Origin: Bacteriovoracaceae bacterium
Lineage (GTDB): Bacteria > Bdellovibrionota > Bacteriovoracia > Bacteriovoracales > Bacteriovoracaceae
Assembly: GCA_019752535.1 (NCBI GenBank)
Contig: JAIEMA010000033.1
Span: 1-62,997 of the forward strand
Direction: 5' to 3'
Length of the DNA stretch: 62,997 nt
Each line of letters opens with the position of its first letter. Position 1 is the first letter of the stretch. Position numbers and translations under genes: made by a program. The notes below the pieces were generated by a model that made no database searches, had not been told where the DNA came from, and saw only the letters and a program-made list of their open reading frames with translations. Positions 34,705 to 43,731 of this stretch are shown piece after piece.

Positions 34705-35864
34705 ATTTGATCCTGCTTCATTTGTTTTTTCATCATGATGGCCGCGGCCGTGTAGCCACCGTTTTCAGCATCTATGAAATGGATATGCTCACCTTGGCCC
34801 AAGCCATCGACAAAACAGGTCATGAGTGAGCAGTCTGTCTCAAATGTGCCGTAAAAAAGATCACCTGCCGCATATTTCTTTTCAAGATAAGTTTTAATCG
34901 CTTGGATTTGCTCAAGGCTACAATCAAGCACCATTCGAAGGACATCATCAAATTTTCTAAAATCAGAATGACTTCTCATCGATTGAGAATATTTTTTTGC
35001 ATCAAAGATCAAGGCCGGGAAATGATATTTAAAAACTAAAACGGCATAGCAGATTTCAAGAGCTCTTTTTAAAAACGAAAGGGAGAGAAGCGAAGGGTGA
35101 AGCTTTCTCTCTTCGGCGATCAGTTTGCCTACGGATTTGTACGAGGCAAGATCAACGTTGGTAGGATTAGATTCCTCTATACCTTGAGGCAAGATTTTGT
35201 TTAATTCGGTCAGAAAGCTTTTGTAGATGGTATTGTCACTTTTTGAACTGACTAAAATGGTGAAGATTTTTCCTTTCTTACTTGGGATCGGATTCCATCG
35301 ACATGACAGTCCCGAGAGATCTGGAGACTTTTCAGTCTCTATTTTTGAGAGATATTTGCCTGATTCATCCTTAATAAGTTTCTCAGCATAAGAGATCCCT
35401 TTTCCTCTCAGAATGGCAATACTTCTTCCTGGTGTGATTTCAAATTTTCCGACGAAGACCTCTTGCTTCGCCTGCGTTAATTCCTTCATCGATACAAGAC
35501 CAATTCTTAAATCTAAGTTTTGATTTGTCTGAGAAAGCTTTTGTAGCGCCGCTAAATTTTCCAACACAGAATCAAGGTATTTGTTTGGTATAAGTAAAGT
35601 CGCTCCATCGCCACCAAAGACAAAAGGAAAATCTGCTTCACCCATGCCTTTACGAGCAACGACAATGGTTGCCGCTCCTACCGTATTCACTTCCTTATAC
35701 TTTCCGGCCGCAACCGCTTTGGTTGAACCTTTGATGTCTGTGATCAGAATCGTCCAGTCATCAGGAAGTGGTTTAAAGTGAGATTCCGTGGTGAATTCAT
35801 TAAATTCGCGAAATGAATCTAAGTTTTTATAGAAGCTTTGAGTGTCCATAAGTGATGTTAGCAT
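34701..35864 (-). CDS. DUF3095 protein, class III cyclase-like
   Basis: 387 residues from an ATG at 35864; an ATG at 35849 (start MDTQSFYKN) fits the family better. The N-terminal part shows the DUF3095 pattern PLPDDWTILITDIKGSTKAVAAGKYKEVN, followed by VFGGDGATLLIP, which correspond to the two metal-binding Asp segments of nucleotide cyclases. DUF3095 proteins are cyclase relatives of unproved activity. It probably works with the coupled MAPEG gene. Confidence 0.8.
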   Translation of the reverse strand: MLTSLMDTQSFYKNLDSFREFNEFTTESHFKPLPDDWTILITDIKGSTKAVAAGKYKEVNTVGAATIVVARKGMGEADFPFVFGGDGATLLIPNKYLDSVLENLAALQKLSQTNQNLDLRIGLVSMKELTQAKQEVFVGKFEITPGRSIAILRGKGISYAEKLIKDESGKYLSKIETEKSPDLSGLSCRWNPIPSKKGKIFTILVSSKSDNTIYKSFLTELNKILPQGIEESNPTNVDLASYKSVGKLIAEERKLHPSLLSLSFLKRALEICYAVLVFKYHFPALIFDAKKYSQSMRSHSDFRKFDDVLRMVLDCSLEQIQAIKTYLEKKYAAGDLFYGTFETDCSLMTCFVDGLGQGEHIHFIDAENGGYTAAAIMMKKQMKQDQI

Positions 35865-35968
35865 GAATTTTCAGAAGGTGCGGGGGGAGTCTAAAACACT
35901 CAGGAATGAGGTTTTTACCTATTTTTGCAAAACCTTGAGCATGCTAAAATTCAGAGGCGAGGTTAAAT

Positions 35969-36988
35969 ATGCTTTTTGTTCTTATTTTAGTTTTTTCATC
36001 ATGGGCAAAAGATTGTTCGCCAGTCAATCTAGCCGCTCCAGGAAATATTCATCAAGATATTCCCGTGTTTGATCAAGTGGGAAGTCAAATTTGTTTTTCC
36101 TATGCGGCCATGCAATTGATCGAATCTCAAAGAGTAAGTCTTGGGCATAAATATACGCAAGAGGCTGCGATCAGTCCCTTGTCGATGGCGCTTGGACTAG
36201 CTTATTCAAATGGTCAAAAAAATTTACAGCAAGGAAGTACACCGTGCAGGGCCATTGAATACGCTCGAACGCACGAAGTTTGTCCCGAAGGCAAAACTTT
36301 TAAGAGCAGTGAAGAAATCATTGAACACTCTAAGCAGTTCAGTAACTGTAAAAGTGACTCTGCCCATCCAGATTGCAAGAAAGTCTTAAAGATTGTTTCA
36401 AAAGAGAGCTCTATTCTTAAGCAGGATAATCCTTTGGCCTATGTCTTGGCGGTAGAGAATTCGATGTGTTCACCGGCCGATAAAATCAAATTAGATATTC
36501 CAAAATGTGAAAATTTAAATGACGAATCACAACCGTCAAGCGTCTTTAAACAAAAAGTCGATGCGGTGTTTGATTCATCTAATCCAAGACCGGTGCAGAT
36601 TGGATACAGCATGCATATTTTCTCCTATGACGGAAATGAAAAAGAAAAATATAAAATTTTGAGAGAAGTTAATCCAGATGTGATTGATTTTTCTCTAAAG
36701 TATAAGCCCCATGCTTCAATTCTGTTGGGACGAAGACTTAATAAAAAAAATAAGTGTCAGTATCTCTTAAGAAATACCATGGGCTCAAGCTTTTGTCCGT
36801 CAGGCATCGTCGATAAGCGTGGATGGGAGTGCGATTCTAAAAGTGGAGGCATTTGGATTAATCAAGATGAAATTTTTGATGCTACTTTCGAAGTGTCTAG
36901 TATTGGTGGTTCACCGAATGTCGGGCAGCTGATAGAAAAGCTTGAAAAGATAAATACTGAAGAGTGTAAAACTTGTTCTGGAAAATAG
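35969..36988 (+). CDS. Exported papain-like cysteine protease
   Basis: 339 residues with a signal peptide (cleavage after SWA, about residue 13). The C1 pattern is present: Cys42 in VFDQVGSQICFSYAAM with the upstream Gln of the oxyanion hole, His in PHASILLGRR and Asn in LLRNTMGSSF, although the QGxCGSCW motif is reduced. There is no visible propeptide, and the mature N-terminus follows at once. Eight or more cysteines suggest disulfides. It is probably secreted or periplasmic; a predator's digestive enzyme is a fair guess. Confidence 0.75.
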   Translation: MLFVLILVFSSWAKDCSPVNLAAPGNIHQDIPVFDQVGSQICFSYAAMQLIESQRVSLGHKYTQEAAISPLSMALGLAYSNGQKNLQQGSTPCRAIEYARTHEVCPEGKTFKSSEEIIEHSKQFSNCKSDSAHPDCKKVLKIVSKESSILKQDNPLAYVLAVENSMCSPADKIKLDIPKCENLNDESQPSSVFKQKVDAVFDSSNPRPVQIGYSMHIFSYDGNEKEKYKILREVNPDVIDFSLKYKPHASILLGRRLNKKNKCQYLLRNTMGSSFCPSGIVDKRGWECDSKSGGIWINQDEIFDATFEVSSIGGSPNVGQLIEKLEKINTEECKTCSGK

Positions 36989-37014
36989 GCCTCATCAGAA
37001 ACTCCGATGAGGCC
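36988..37014. terminator. Shared hairpin between convergent protease genes
   Basis: A 9-base-pair stem GGCCTCATC / GATGAGGCC with a 9-base loop sits between the stop codons of the papain-like and HEXXH genes. T runs on both sides are short (TATTTTC on the minus strand), so it may act on both strands, more strongly on minus. Confidence 0.6.
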
Positions 37015-37020
37015 CACATA

Positions 37021-37884
37021 TTATAGCGTCGGCTTAAACCAGCAAAGAGGGCGTAGACCTACTTTGTCACCATTCTTTGGATGACAAGTGCCTTTGACTT
37101 CATCTTTTTGATCGACTTCATCACTGAGGGCCTTATCGCAAAGAGCACCATTGAAATAGGTGTCTAGGCGGCATTGAGCTGCTGGGTGAGCGTCGTCTGT
37201 CTTATCTACAATTGAGCGATCAGGAGAATCGAACTGTGGTGTAGGTGAGCTTCTTAAGCTTGCTAAGAGTTTTGCCAAAGCAAGACCCGCCATTGAGATA
37301 CGCTGACACATGGCCTGCTCTCCACGAGCTGCATAAGAAGCTGAACACTTGTTCACGACAAACTCAGGGATCTGCATTTTTGAGACGATCTCTTCATTGT
37401 CGTCATTTTCAAAAGCACGTCTTAAACACTTAAGACCTGCAAAGTAATCGGATTGGCCTTCGTTTGAAGCCCATTTTTGCATAAAGCCGCCAACCTTTGG
37501 CGCGCCTCCAAGATGGTGGCCGATTTCATGGCACAAAACCATAGCAAAAGCGTCGGGAGTTGTTTCTTGGTGACGAGCGAGTCCACCATACATGTTCACG
37601 TTCCAAGTTGAAAGGAATCGAGAGGCATTTGCATTCACAGTACCGTCATCCCATTTACGAGCGACCTTTAATTTCCCACCCATATCTTTCACGATAGGAA
37701 TGTAAATCTTTTCAAGCATATCAATCACGCCATTAAATTCGGCTTCTGTGATCCCTCCGCCAGTTTTCATTCCTACGGGGATATTAAGATCGTTATCTGG
37801 TAAAAAGCCACCGCTTCCGTCTTCTGTGCACGCGAAAGCATTCATGGCGAATACTAGGGACAAAGTCACTAAAAGTGATTTCAT
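37021..37884 (-). CDS. Exported HEXXH metallopeptidase-like protein, paralogue B
   Basis: 287 residues with a signal peptide (cleavage after NAFA). Zinc motif HEIGHH at 119-124 in VLCHEIGHHLGGAP and Glu142/Asp146 in SNEGQSDYF correspond to the paralogue at 14897-15541. The end of both has CRLDT and a RPLCWF/RPFCWY segment. Extra residues between the motifs (KCLRRAFEND onward) and a Lys/Asp-rich stretch before the end distinguish it. GGAGAG precedes the ATG. Probably a secreted zinc peptidase, substrate unknown. Confidence 0.75.
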   Translation of the reverse strand: MKSLLVTLSLVFAMNAFACTEDGSGGFLPDNDLNIPVGMKTGGGITEAEFNGVIDMLEKIYIPIVKDMGGKLKVARKWDDGTVNANASRFLSTWNVNMYGGLARHQETTPDAFAMVLCHEIGHHLGGAPKVGGFMQKWASNEGQSDYFAGLKCLRRAFENDDNEEIVSKMQIPEFVVNKCSASYAARGEQAMCQRISMAGLALAKLLASLRSSPTPQFDSPDRSIVDKTDDAHPAAQCRLDTYFNGALCDKALSDEVDQKDEVKGTCHPKNGDKVGLRPLCWFKPTL

Positions 37885-38006
37885 GTTCTCTCCTTAGAAC
37901 GAATGGATAAAGCTCATTAAGTATTTCAAAGCTCCATTGTGATCGTCTATTGGTGTCAGGAGATATGAGGCTGGCCGACAAAAGAGTTCAGGGATATCAT
38001 TTAGCG

Positions 38007-38213
38007 ATGGAAACCAGAAGACGCAGTGTAATTAAAGGAATCACTTGGAGAATAACGGGGTCTCTCGATACCGTCATTATTGCGTATTTTTTTACGAGAA
38101 GTTTTAAGCAAGCCACCTCAATTGGTGCTGTTGAAGTGGTCACAAAAATCATTCTTTATTATTTCCATGAAAGGGCCTGGTTACGCATTCCATGGGGAAA
38201 AGTGAAGTCTTAA
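38007..38213 (+). CDS. DUF2061 small membrane protein
   Basis: 68 residues from the ATG at 38007. The pattern METRRRSVIKGITWRITGSLDT opens DUF2061, followed by two hydrophobic stretches (VIIAYFFT and AVEVVTKIILYYFHERAW). It is expected to be an inner-membrane protein. In some bacteria the domain is linked to sulfate assimilation genes, not seen here. Function unknown. A longer in-frame reading from 37950 has no ribosome site. Confidence 0.75.
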   Translation: METRRRSVIKGITWRITGSLDTVIIAYFFTRSFKQATSIGAVEVVTKIILYYFHERAWLRIPWGKVKS

Positions 38214-38936
38214 TTACTTTTGTCTCCAAGAGACTCCGGCACTGATAAAGTAGGAAGATTGACCATGATTCTCGCCACCGCCGCCGTACACATCAAGTTG
38301 CAAATCATTTGAGAGCAGATAGGCCAATCCTGTATCAAAATTTAATTGGGCAAGTTCATTTTGATATGTTCCATAAGCTTCTACAAACGAACTCAAATTT
38401 CCGACTAAGCCAAAAGAGAGATTGTAGACATAATTATAGGTGTGAACTCGTAAGGCTTCAGAATAGACGAGAGAGTAGTTTTGCTCAAAAGTAAAACGAG
38501 AGTTGAGCTGATGGAAAGCTGTCACCAAAAAACCTGGTGAGAAGTGATTGTTTTGAAACTCATGACTCTTATAGGGAAGTGAAGTTCTCGCCTGAAGGCC
38601 TAGGACTGGAATCAGGCCATTTTGTTTTTCTATTAATGTATATCTAAAGCCAGCTCTTAAATCACTTATTCCTTCATCAAAAGAGCGATCAACTCCCTTC
38701 TGATAGGCCACACTCGTTTGAAATTCAACTCTCTCGCTTAGGCCATATCTTAGAAGATTGTTCTGGTTTAAATTTTTTCCATCCTGCCAGTTGTGATCTA
38801 TCCCAGATTGAATTTGAAAGTAATTTTTTCCCACAACAAAAGCCCCGATCGCTTGGCCTGGTCTTCCGGCCCGGATGGTTAGATTGGTTTGGGCGAATGC
38901 AGAATTCAAAAGGAGAAAAAATAAAAACAATTTCAC
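38214..38936 (-). CDS. Exported beta-barrel protein of the MetA-pathway/transporter type
   Basis: 240 residues with a signal peptide (cleavage after SAFA). GTG start overlapping the mscS stop (GTGA). The end, from FDTGLAYLLSNDLQLDVYGG to the last strand ISAGVSWRQK, matches the Phenol_MetA_deg/outer-membrane barrel family, whose members form small channels or have unknown roles. As third gene of the coupled operon (1012-residue P-loop protein, MscS, this barrel) it would supply the outer-membrane part. The final Lys is unusual for a barrel C-terminus. Confidence 0.65.
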   Translation of the reverse strand: MKLFLFFLLLNSAFAQTNLTIRAGRPGQAIGAFVVGKNYFQIQSGIDHNWQDGKNLNQNNLLRYGLSERVEFQTSVAYQKGVDRSFDEGISDLRAGFRYTLIEKQNGLIPVLGLQARTSLPYKSHEFQNNHFSPGFLVTAFHQLNSRFTFEQNYSLVYSEALRVHTYNYVYNLSFGLVGNLSSFVEAYGTYQNELAQLNFDTGLAYLLSNDLQLDVYGGGGENHGQSSYFISAGVSWRQK

Positions 38937-39778
38937 AATGATGCCTGTATCATTTTCTGTTTATCACTCATTTCAAAAAGAGAAGGTCTCTGAATTCCTG
39001 CCTGAATCAGGGCTTCATTTCCCCTTAGCAAAATGTCTGTTTGAAAAGCTTTTTCAAACCTGACATCGATGACATAAGCCTTAACTCTCACTTGCATCGT
39101 GAGGCGATTGGCCATCTCAATCTCATTGAGGACAATAGCGATTGGCTTTTTTAAAAAAACATATTTGCTTGTGGCAGCAGTTTCATAAAGGATCGAGCGA
39201 GCTCTCTTAAGATCACTATCAATGGCGAGATGAAAATTCACCTCAATCATCATATCAAGCTCTCCGAAGTTTCCAGATGAAACTACGTCAGTGATAAAAC
39301 GTGAGTTAGGGATCGTGACGACTGAGTCATCCAGTGTCACCAAACGCACGGCCCGAAGACCAATGGTTTTAATCTCTCCGTAAGTTCCTGCAAAACTGAC
39401 TCGATCCCCGACTTGGAAAGGACGATCAAACAGTAGGATGACTCCGGCCACGACAGAAGAGATGAGATCTTTCAAAGAGAGGCCTAGGGCAACGGCTAAA
39501 GTACCACTGACCGCTAAGAGTAGCCCTTTTGGGGGCTGAACGATGCCATAAAAGACATAGCTGCCGCCAATAATATAGATGACAAAAGAAATAGAGGTCA
39601 CAAGCTGTGCGATTAATAATCGTCGAGAAGGAATCTTATGATGAAGCTTCTCGCCGATACTACTAACAAGTTTGACGATGAAAGCTAGGCTTATAAAACC
39701 AAGAAATAAAAGAGCAACTTTCGTCACACTTAAAACATCAACAATCGTAGCGGCATTACTTAAATCTTGCTCATTCAT
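38933..39778 (-). CDS. MscS-family mechanosensitive channel
   Basis: 281 residues: N-terminal tail, membrane segments at about 15-35, 50-70 and 80-100, and the pore helix and beta-domain pattern in VSGTLAVALGLSLKDLISSVVAG, then LFDRPFQVGDRVSF and TIPNSRF, all typical of MscS. It opens under membrane tension to release solutes. The start overlaps the stop of the 1012-residue gene by 8 bases and its stop overlaps the barrel gene, so the three products are made in fixed proportion. Separately this would be an ordinary MscS. The context suggests a regulated or tethered channel. Confidence 0.9.
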   Translation of the reverse strand: MNEQDLSNAATIVDVLSVTKVALLFLGFISLAFIVKLVSSIGEKLHHKIPSRRLLIAQLVTSISFVIYIIGGSYVFYGIVQPPKGLLLAVSGTLAVALGLSLKDLISSVVAGVILLFDRPFQVGDRVSFAGTYGEIKTIGLRAVRLVTLDDSVVTIPNSRFITDVVSSGNFGELDMMIEVNFHLAIDSDLKRARSILYETAATSKYVFLKKPIAIVLNEIEMANRLTMQVRVKAYVIDVRFEKAFQTDILLRGNEALIQAGIQRPSLFEMSDKQKMIQASL

Positions 39779-42700
39779 ATAAAAAATTCTTTCCGATTAG
39801 ATAATAATCGATCACATATTGTGCTCTTGAAGAGATGCGGGCACGAGCAAAATCATCAATCCAGATAAGCCCCTTATCTTGAGCTTCTTTAAGGCATTTT
39901 CTAATCACAGTACTCTCAAGAGTGGTGACGGTGCAGAGTTCGTCTTGAGTAAGGCTGTCATGCCGTGCCAGTGATGCGAGGACGAAGAGAGACTGATCAC
40001 TCATGGAGGCTACAAGACTTGAACTTACAAAAGAGGGAATCCCAACATGAATATGCTTCTCTTTTGGATGAGAGAGGGCCGAAACCCAATACATTAAGGC
40101 TGAGCGTGGATTCCCACGAGACTGACCCCAAAGGAGTCTAAAGAATTGAGACTCCACTTGCGAGCTAACCACTTCACCACTTCCGTAAGCTCGTATCGAT
40201 TCATCAAAGCTGATTGAGTATTGTGTCTTTTTGTGACGATTCATGATGAGGTTTTGAATTTCAAAATCCTTCCAAGGAGAGAGAGTAAGGACTTTGCCAT
40301 AAAACTGCTGACTCCCAAGGACCCCCTTGAGGTAAGCCCATGAATGAGAATTAATCGAGAGGCACCAGAAAATATTCTTTGTGCGAAGACTCACAATTTC
40401 AAGAAAGACTTTGTAAACCTCAAAGCCTCCAATCATGCCAAGAAACATGTTTTGAATATCATCTAATAGAATGATCTTTTTTGAAGTCACTCGATCAAAA
40501 TCCTGAAAATCCGCAATACTATTAATCTTATGGGCCAAGAGTTTTGAGAGCCAAGTGTAGAACTGCTCGATCTCAATGAGCTTTGGAGAAATTCGAGAGG
40601 CGAGGACTTGAGACTTGTGATCCTCATGATGAGCTATAAAGTCGAAAATTGTCGTGCGACCCATGCCTCGATTGCCCACGATTAAAAGGAGATCATCACT
40701 TCCTTTTCCTCCCTTCCACGCTTGAATGGAGTTGAGAATAATGGAAGTCACCCCATCATTTCTTTGGAGGAATATATCTTCTTTCGCTGGCAGATAATAA
40801 TCAAACAGATGGAGATACTCTTGAGGAGGAGTCGCTTGAGTCTCATCTGAAGACTTATTTTTTTCTAACCTTTTGCGAATATATTCGGAGAGTAGGCGTT
40901 TGAAAAAATCGAACCGAGTTAAATAGGTAAAAGTAATTTTGATAATATCAAGAGTGATTGAAGCAATAAATAGAGGAGGGAGTAACAAAGCCAGAGCAAC
41001 AGGTTTACTTATTAGAAAAGAGAGCTTCTCTTTAATGGATGGGAAGCGATTTTTAAAGGCTTCAATGATTTCGTCTTTCCACCGGTAGGATTCAAAAAAC
41101 AATAAGAAGATATTAATGTAGAAGACGATGGAATAGAAAAGATTATAGGCCAGGGCTCTTCTGACTGCATCTCTTGTAATGTGAAGGAGAAGGAACTCTA
41201 CGAAAATGATTCTTGAGAGTTTTTTTGCAAGATTTTCAATTCTTAACTTCGTTGCATTCTCATCCTTGAAGTTTGTTGCTCCTAAAGTCACCTCAAGAAG
41301 GGATGTAAGAAGTAATCGTGAAAGTTTGTAGAAAAAGTAGGTCTCTAAGTAAAAAACGAAAAATGAGATCTCAGGTAAATCAGTAGATTTAATAATGGCG
41401 ATCGAGAGCTCTAAGCTTACAATCATTCCAACATAGGGAAGAAACGGATTGAGGCGAGTAATCCAGATCGCAAGATTTGTGCGGCTACGATAGTCGATCA
41501 TTGACTTAGCAAGGATCGTTTCTCTTAAAACATCCAAGCGAAGTGAGATGAAATCAAATCCTTTTTTAAGCAAAAATGGGATGAAAAGAAACAGAAAGAG
41601 GAAAACTCCTTGCTCTGCGAGATTGACCCACCCATCGAGACCTAATTTCGATTTCGCCTTGATTTCAATCCACTTACTAAGTCCTGCAGAAATAAAGCGC
41701 AAGGGAAGTACTTCTATCTCCCTTGAGAGTCCTTCAAGATTCCTTTGGCTCAGTCCGCGAGGACGGGGGCAATTGAAGCGGTCACATTCTTGTAAAAAAT
41801 AAGCTCTCAGTTTACCGGCGTCACTGAGGACCTTAAAGTTTTGTGCCTTAAGCAGACTCAATATCCTAGAGCGAGATTTTGCAAGCTTTAGTAATCTTTT
41901 TTGAGCTTTAAGATAAAGACTATCATATTTTTTGTAGATTCCATCCGGGTCATTAAGGGCCTCAGCGACGTATTTTTCAGGGATCTGAGGTGTTGAGCCT
42001 TCAGTGAGATCAGAGAAGAGCTCCTGCATGCTTTGAACAGCTCTCCTCCATGTATCACTACATTTTTGAAATTGTTCACTGAGTGCGATCTTGTCGTTTG
42101 AAGGTTTAATCTGCGTGAGCGAGGTAACTTCCTGTTGGATTTGATCAATGAGTGTCTTTTTTTCTTTTATGACGTTTAGAAATTGAATGTTTTCGGATTC
42201 AACGTCCACAAGGAATTTTTCAAGGAGTGTTTGGGCAGTCAAAAGTGATTCGAGTTGTGTGTCAGTTTGCTTACTTGCACTCTCTTCTGACTCGTTGAGT
42301 TTCTCCTGGGCCAGTTTAAGTGTTTCATTACTTGTGGCTAATTCATTTTCTAGAGCTTGAGTGTTAGATGACTTCTCTCTTAGGCTTTTGTAGGAAGACT
42401 CAAGTAGGGAGCGTCGCTCTTTTGTGAGAGAGAGGAATTCTACTTTCTTATGATTAAATTCAATTTGCGCCCTGATCAGCTCATCCCTTTTTAAGAGGGC
42501 TTGTGTGCAGGTGGCTTCAACTTTGAGCTGAGGGTTGTTTAATAGGTTTTCTTGCTGGCTTTCAAGTTTTAACTCTTTAATTCTTTCCTGAATATTATCG
42601 ACATCAGAGAGATCGACTTTAAAGAGGACAGTTAAGGGAAAATCGGACCCTGTTCCTTGACCCAATAAGGTATTTATTGCTTGAGTCATTTTCTGAATCG

Positions 42701-42809
42701 TGGCAAGACGAGTGTTGATATCCTCTAGTTTTTGTTCACATTGTGGGGTGATGGCAAGAGTTTGAAATGAAAGTCCTAGTAACAGGAAAAGTGAGGCAAT
42801 GATTTTCAT
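39771..42809 (-). CDS. Coiled-coil, membrane and P-loop protein coupled to MscS
   Basis: 1012 residues. A signal-like hydrophobic segment (1-20) precedes a long heptad-rich region (about 20-230) and mixed helices to 390, which should be periplasmic. Membrane segments fall at about 400-625. The cytosolic part begins near 680 with a P-loop at 711-720 (VGNRGMGRTT), Walker B at 777-786 (KKIILLDDIQ), a sensor-1-like Asn at about 820 and a helical tail. The last 75 residues look like a winged helix (DELCTVTTLESTVIRKCLKEA). The Walker A Lys is replaced by Arg. The layout recalls large MscK-like channels with the pore moved to a separate gene (the next one), plus a STAND/AAA module. The function is unknown. 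Confidence 0.75.
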   Translation of the reverse strand: MKIIASLFLLLGLSFQTLAITPQCEQKLEDINTRLATIQKMTQAINTLLGQGTGSDFPLTVLFKVDLSDVDNIQERIKELKLESQQENLLNNPQLKVEATCTQALLKRDELIRAQIEFNHKKVEFLSLTKERRSLLESSYKSLREKSSNTQALENELATSNETLKLAQEKLNESEESASKQTDTQLESLLTAQTLLEKFLVDVESENIQFLNVIKEKKTLIDQIQQEVTSLTQIKPSNDKIALSEQFQKCSDTWRRAVQSMQELFSDLTEGSTPQIPEKYVAEALNDPDGIYKKYDSLYLKAQKRLLKLAKSRSRILSLLKAQNFKVLSDAGKLRAYFLQECDRFNCPRPRGLSQRNLEGLSREIEVLPLRFISAGLSKWIEIKAKSKLGLDGWVNLAEQGVFLFLFLFIPFLLKKGFDFISLRLDVLRETILAKSMIDYRSRTNLAIWITRLNPFLPYVGMIVSLELSIAIIKSTDLPEISFFVFYLETYFFYKLSRLLLTSLLEVTLGATNFKDENATKLRIENLAKKLSRIIFVEFLLLHITRDAVRRALAYNLFYSIVFYINIFLLFFESYRWKDEIIEAFKNRFPSIKEKLSFLISKPVALALLLPPLFIASITLDIIKITFTYLTRFDFFKRLLSEYIRKRLEKNKSSDETQATPPQEYLHLFDYYLPAKEDIFLQRNDGVTSIILNSIQAWKGGKGSDDLLLIVGNRGMGRTTIFDFIAHHEDHKSQVLASRISPKLIEIEQFYTWLSKLLAHKINSIADFQDFDRVTSKKIILLDDIQNMFLGMIGGFEVYKVFLEIVSLRTKNIFWCLSINSHSWAYLKGVLGSQQFYGKVLTLSPWKDFEIQNLIMNRHKKTQYSISFDESIRAYGSGEVVSSQVESQFFRLLWGQSRGNPRSALMYWVSALSHPKEKHIHVGIPSFVSSSLVASMSDQSLFVLASLARHDSLTQDELCTVTTLESTVIRKCLKEAQDKGLIWIDDFARARISSRAQYVIDYYLIGKNFLYE

Positions 42810-42879
42810 TGCAAAATTTTACTTATCGTTTGGCTGTTTTGCAATGTTGTTTAGTCCCTATTTGTGATACGAGTAGAGT

Positions 42880-43731
42880 ATGAAAAGAGAAAATGACCCA
42901 AGTGCTCCGTCGACGGCTTTATTCAACTGGTACCCCGGTCACATGGCAAAGGCTTTGCGTGAGATAAAGCAAAAACTTAAAATGGTTGATCTCGTTTTAG
43001 AAATCCGTGACGCTCGAGCACCTCTTGCCTCTGGTAACATGGCCCTAGATGAAGTCCTAGATCAAAAACGAAAAATTATTGTGCTGAACAAGGCTAATCT
43101 CTCTGATACTGCGATGATGAAGAAATGGTCGTCTTGGTTTGATAAAGAAGATATCCCTTATCTATTTGTGAACTGTTTAGATAAAGCAGCTCTAAGTAAA
43201 GTCATCTCCATGTCTCGCAAAATTTTAAAACCCAAAAAAGAAATTAAACTCATGATTGTGGGTCTTCCGAATACGGGGAAATCAACCATCATCAACCAGC
43301 TGGCCAATAAAAAAGTGACTAAGGTTGCCGATAAGCCGGGACAAACTCAAATTCAGCAATGGATTGATGTGGGAGAAGACATCACACTGCTGGATACACC
43401 CGGAGTGATGCCGCCCAAGATTAGTCGCGCGGAGCATGCCCTTTGGTTGAGTGCCATTCACGCGATTCCTGATGACATTGCCAGTGAGCAGGAGACGGCC
43501 GAATTTTTAGTCGCGCATCTTCTCAAGATCCCTTCAAAAGAATTTTTAGAGCGCTACAAATTAGAGTCAGCTGATTTAAGTGTGAACGATACCCTTTTGA
43601 AAATTGCGACTGTGCGTGGCTGTTTAAGAGGGCAGGGTCTCCCTGATCTAGATCGAGTCTATAAAATTATCCTTTCAGAATTTCGCGAGGGCCTTATCGG
43701 TAAAACCTGTTTTGGAATTCCTCCTAAATGA
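42880..43731 (+). CDS. rbgA: Ribosome biogenesis GTPase RbgA (YlqF)
   Basis: 283 residues, circularly permuted GTPase: NWYPGHMAKALREI opens, VLNKANLSD is G4, GLPNTGKSTIINQL is G1 and DTPGVMPP is G3. The C-terminal ANTAR-like helical domain is present. It acts late in 50S subunit assembly. It overlaps the next gene by 4 bases. The divergent 1012-residue gene starts 70 bases away. Confidence 0.93.
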   Translation: MKRENDPSAPSTALFNWYPGHMAKALREIKQKLKMVDLVLEIRDARAPLASGNMALDEVLDQKRKIIVLNKANLSDTAMMKKWSSWFDKEDIPYLFVNCLDKAALSKVISMSRKILKPKKEIKLMIVGLPNTGKSTIINQLANKKVTKVADKPGQTQIQQWIDVGEDITLLDTPGVMPPKISRAEHALWLSAIHAIPDDIASEQETAEFLVAHLLKIPSKEFLERYKLESADLSVNDTLLKIATVRGCLRGQGLPDLDRVYKIILSEFREGLIGKTCFGIPPK

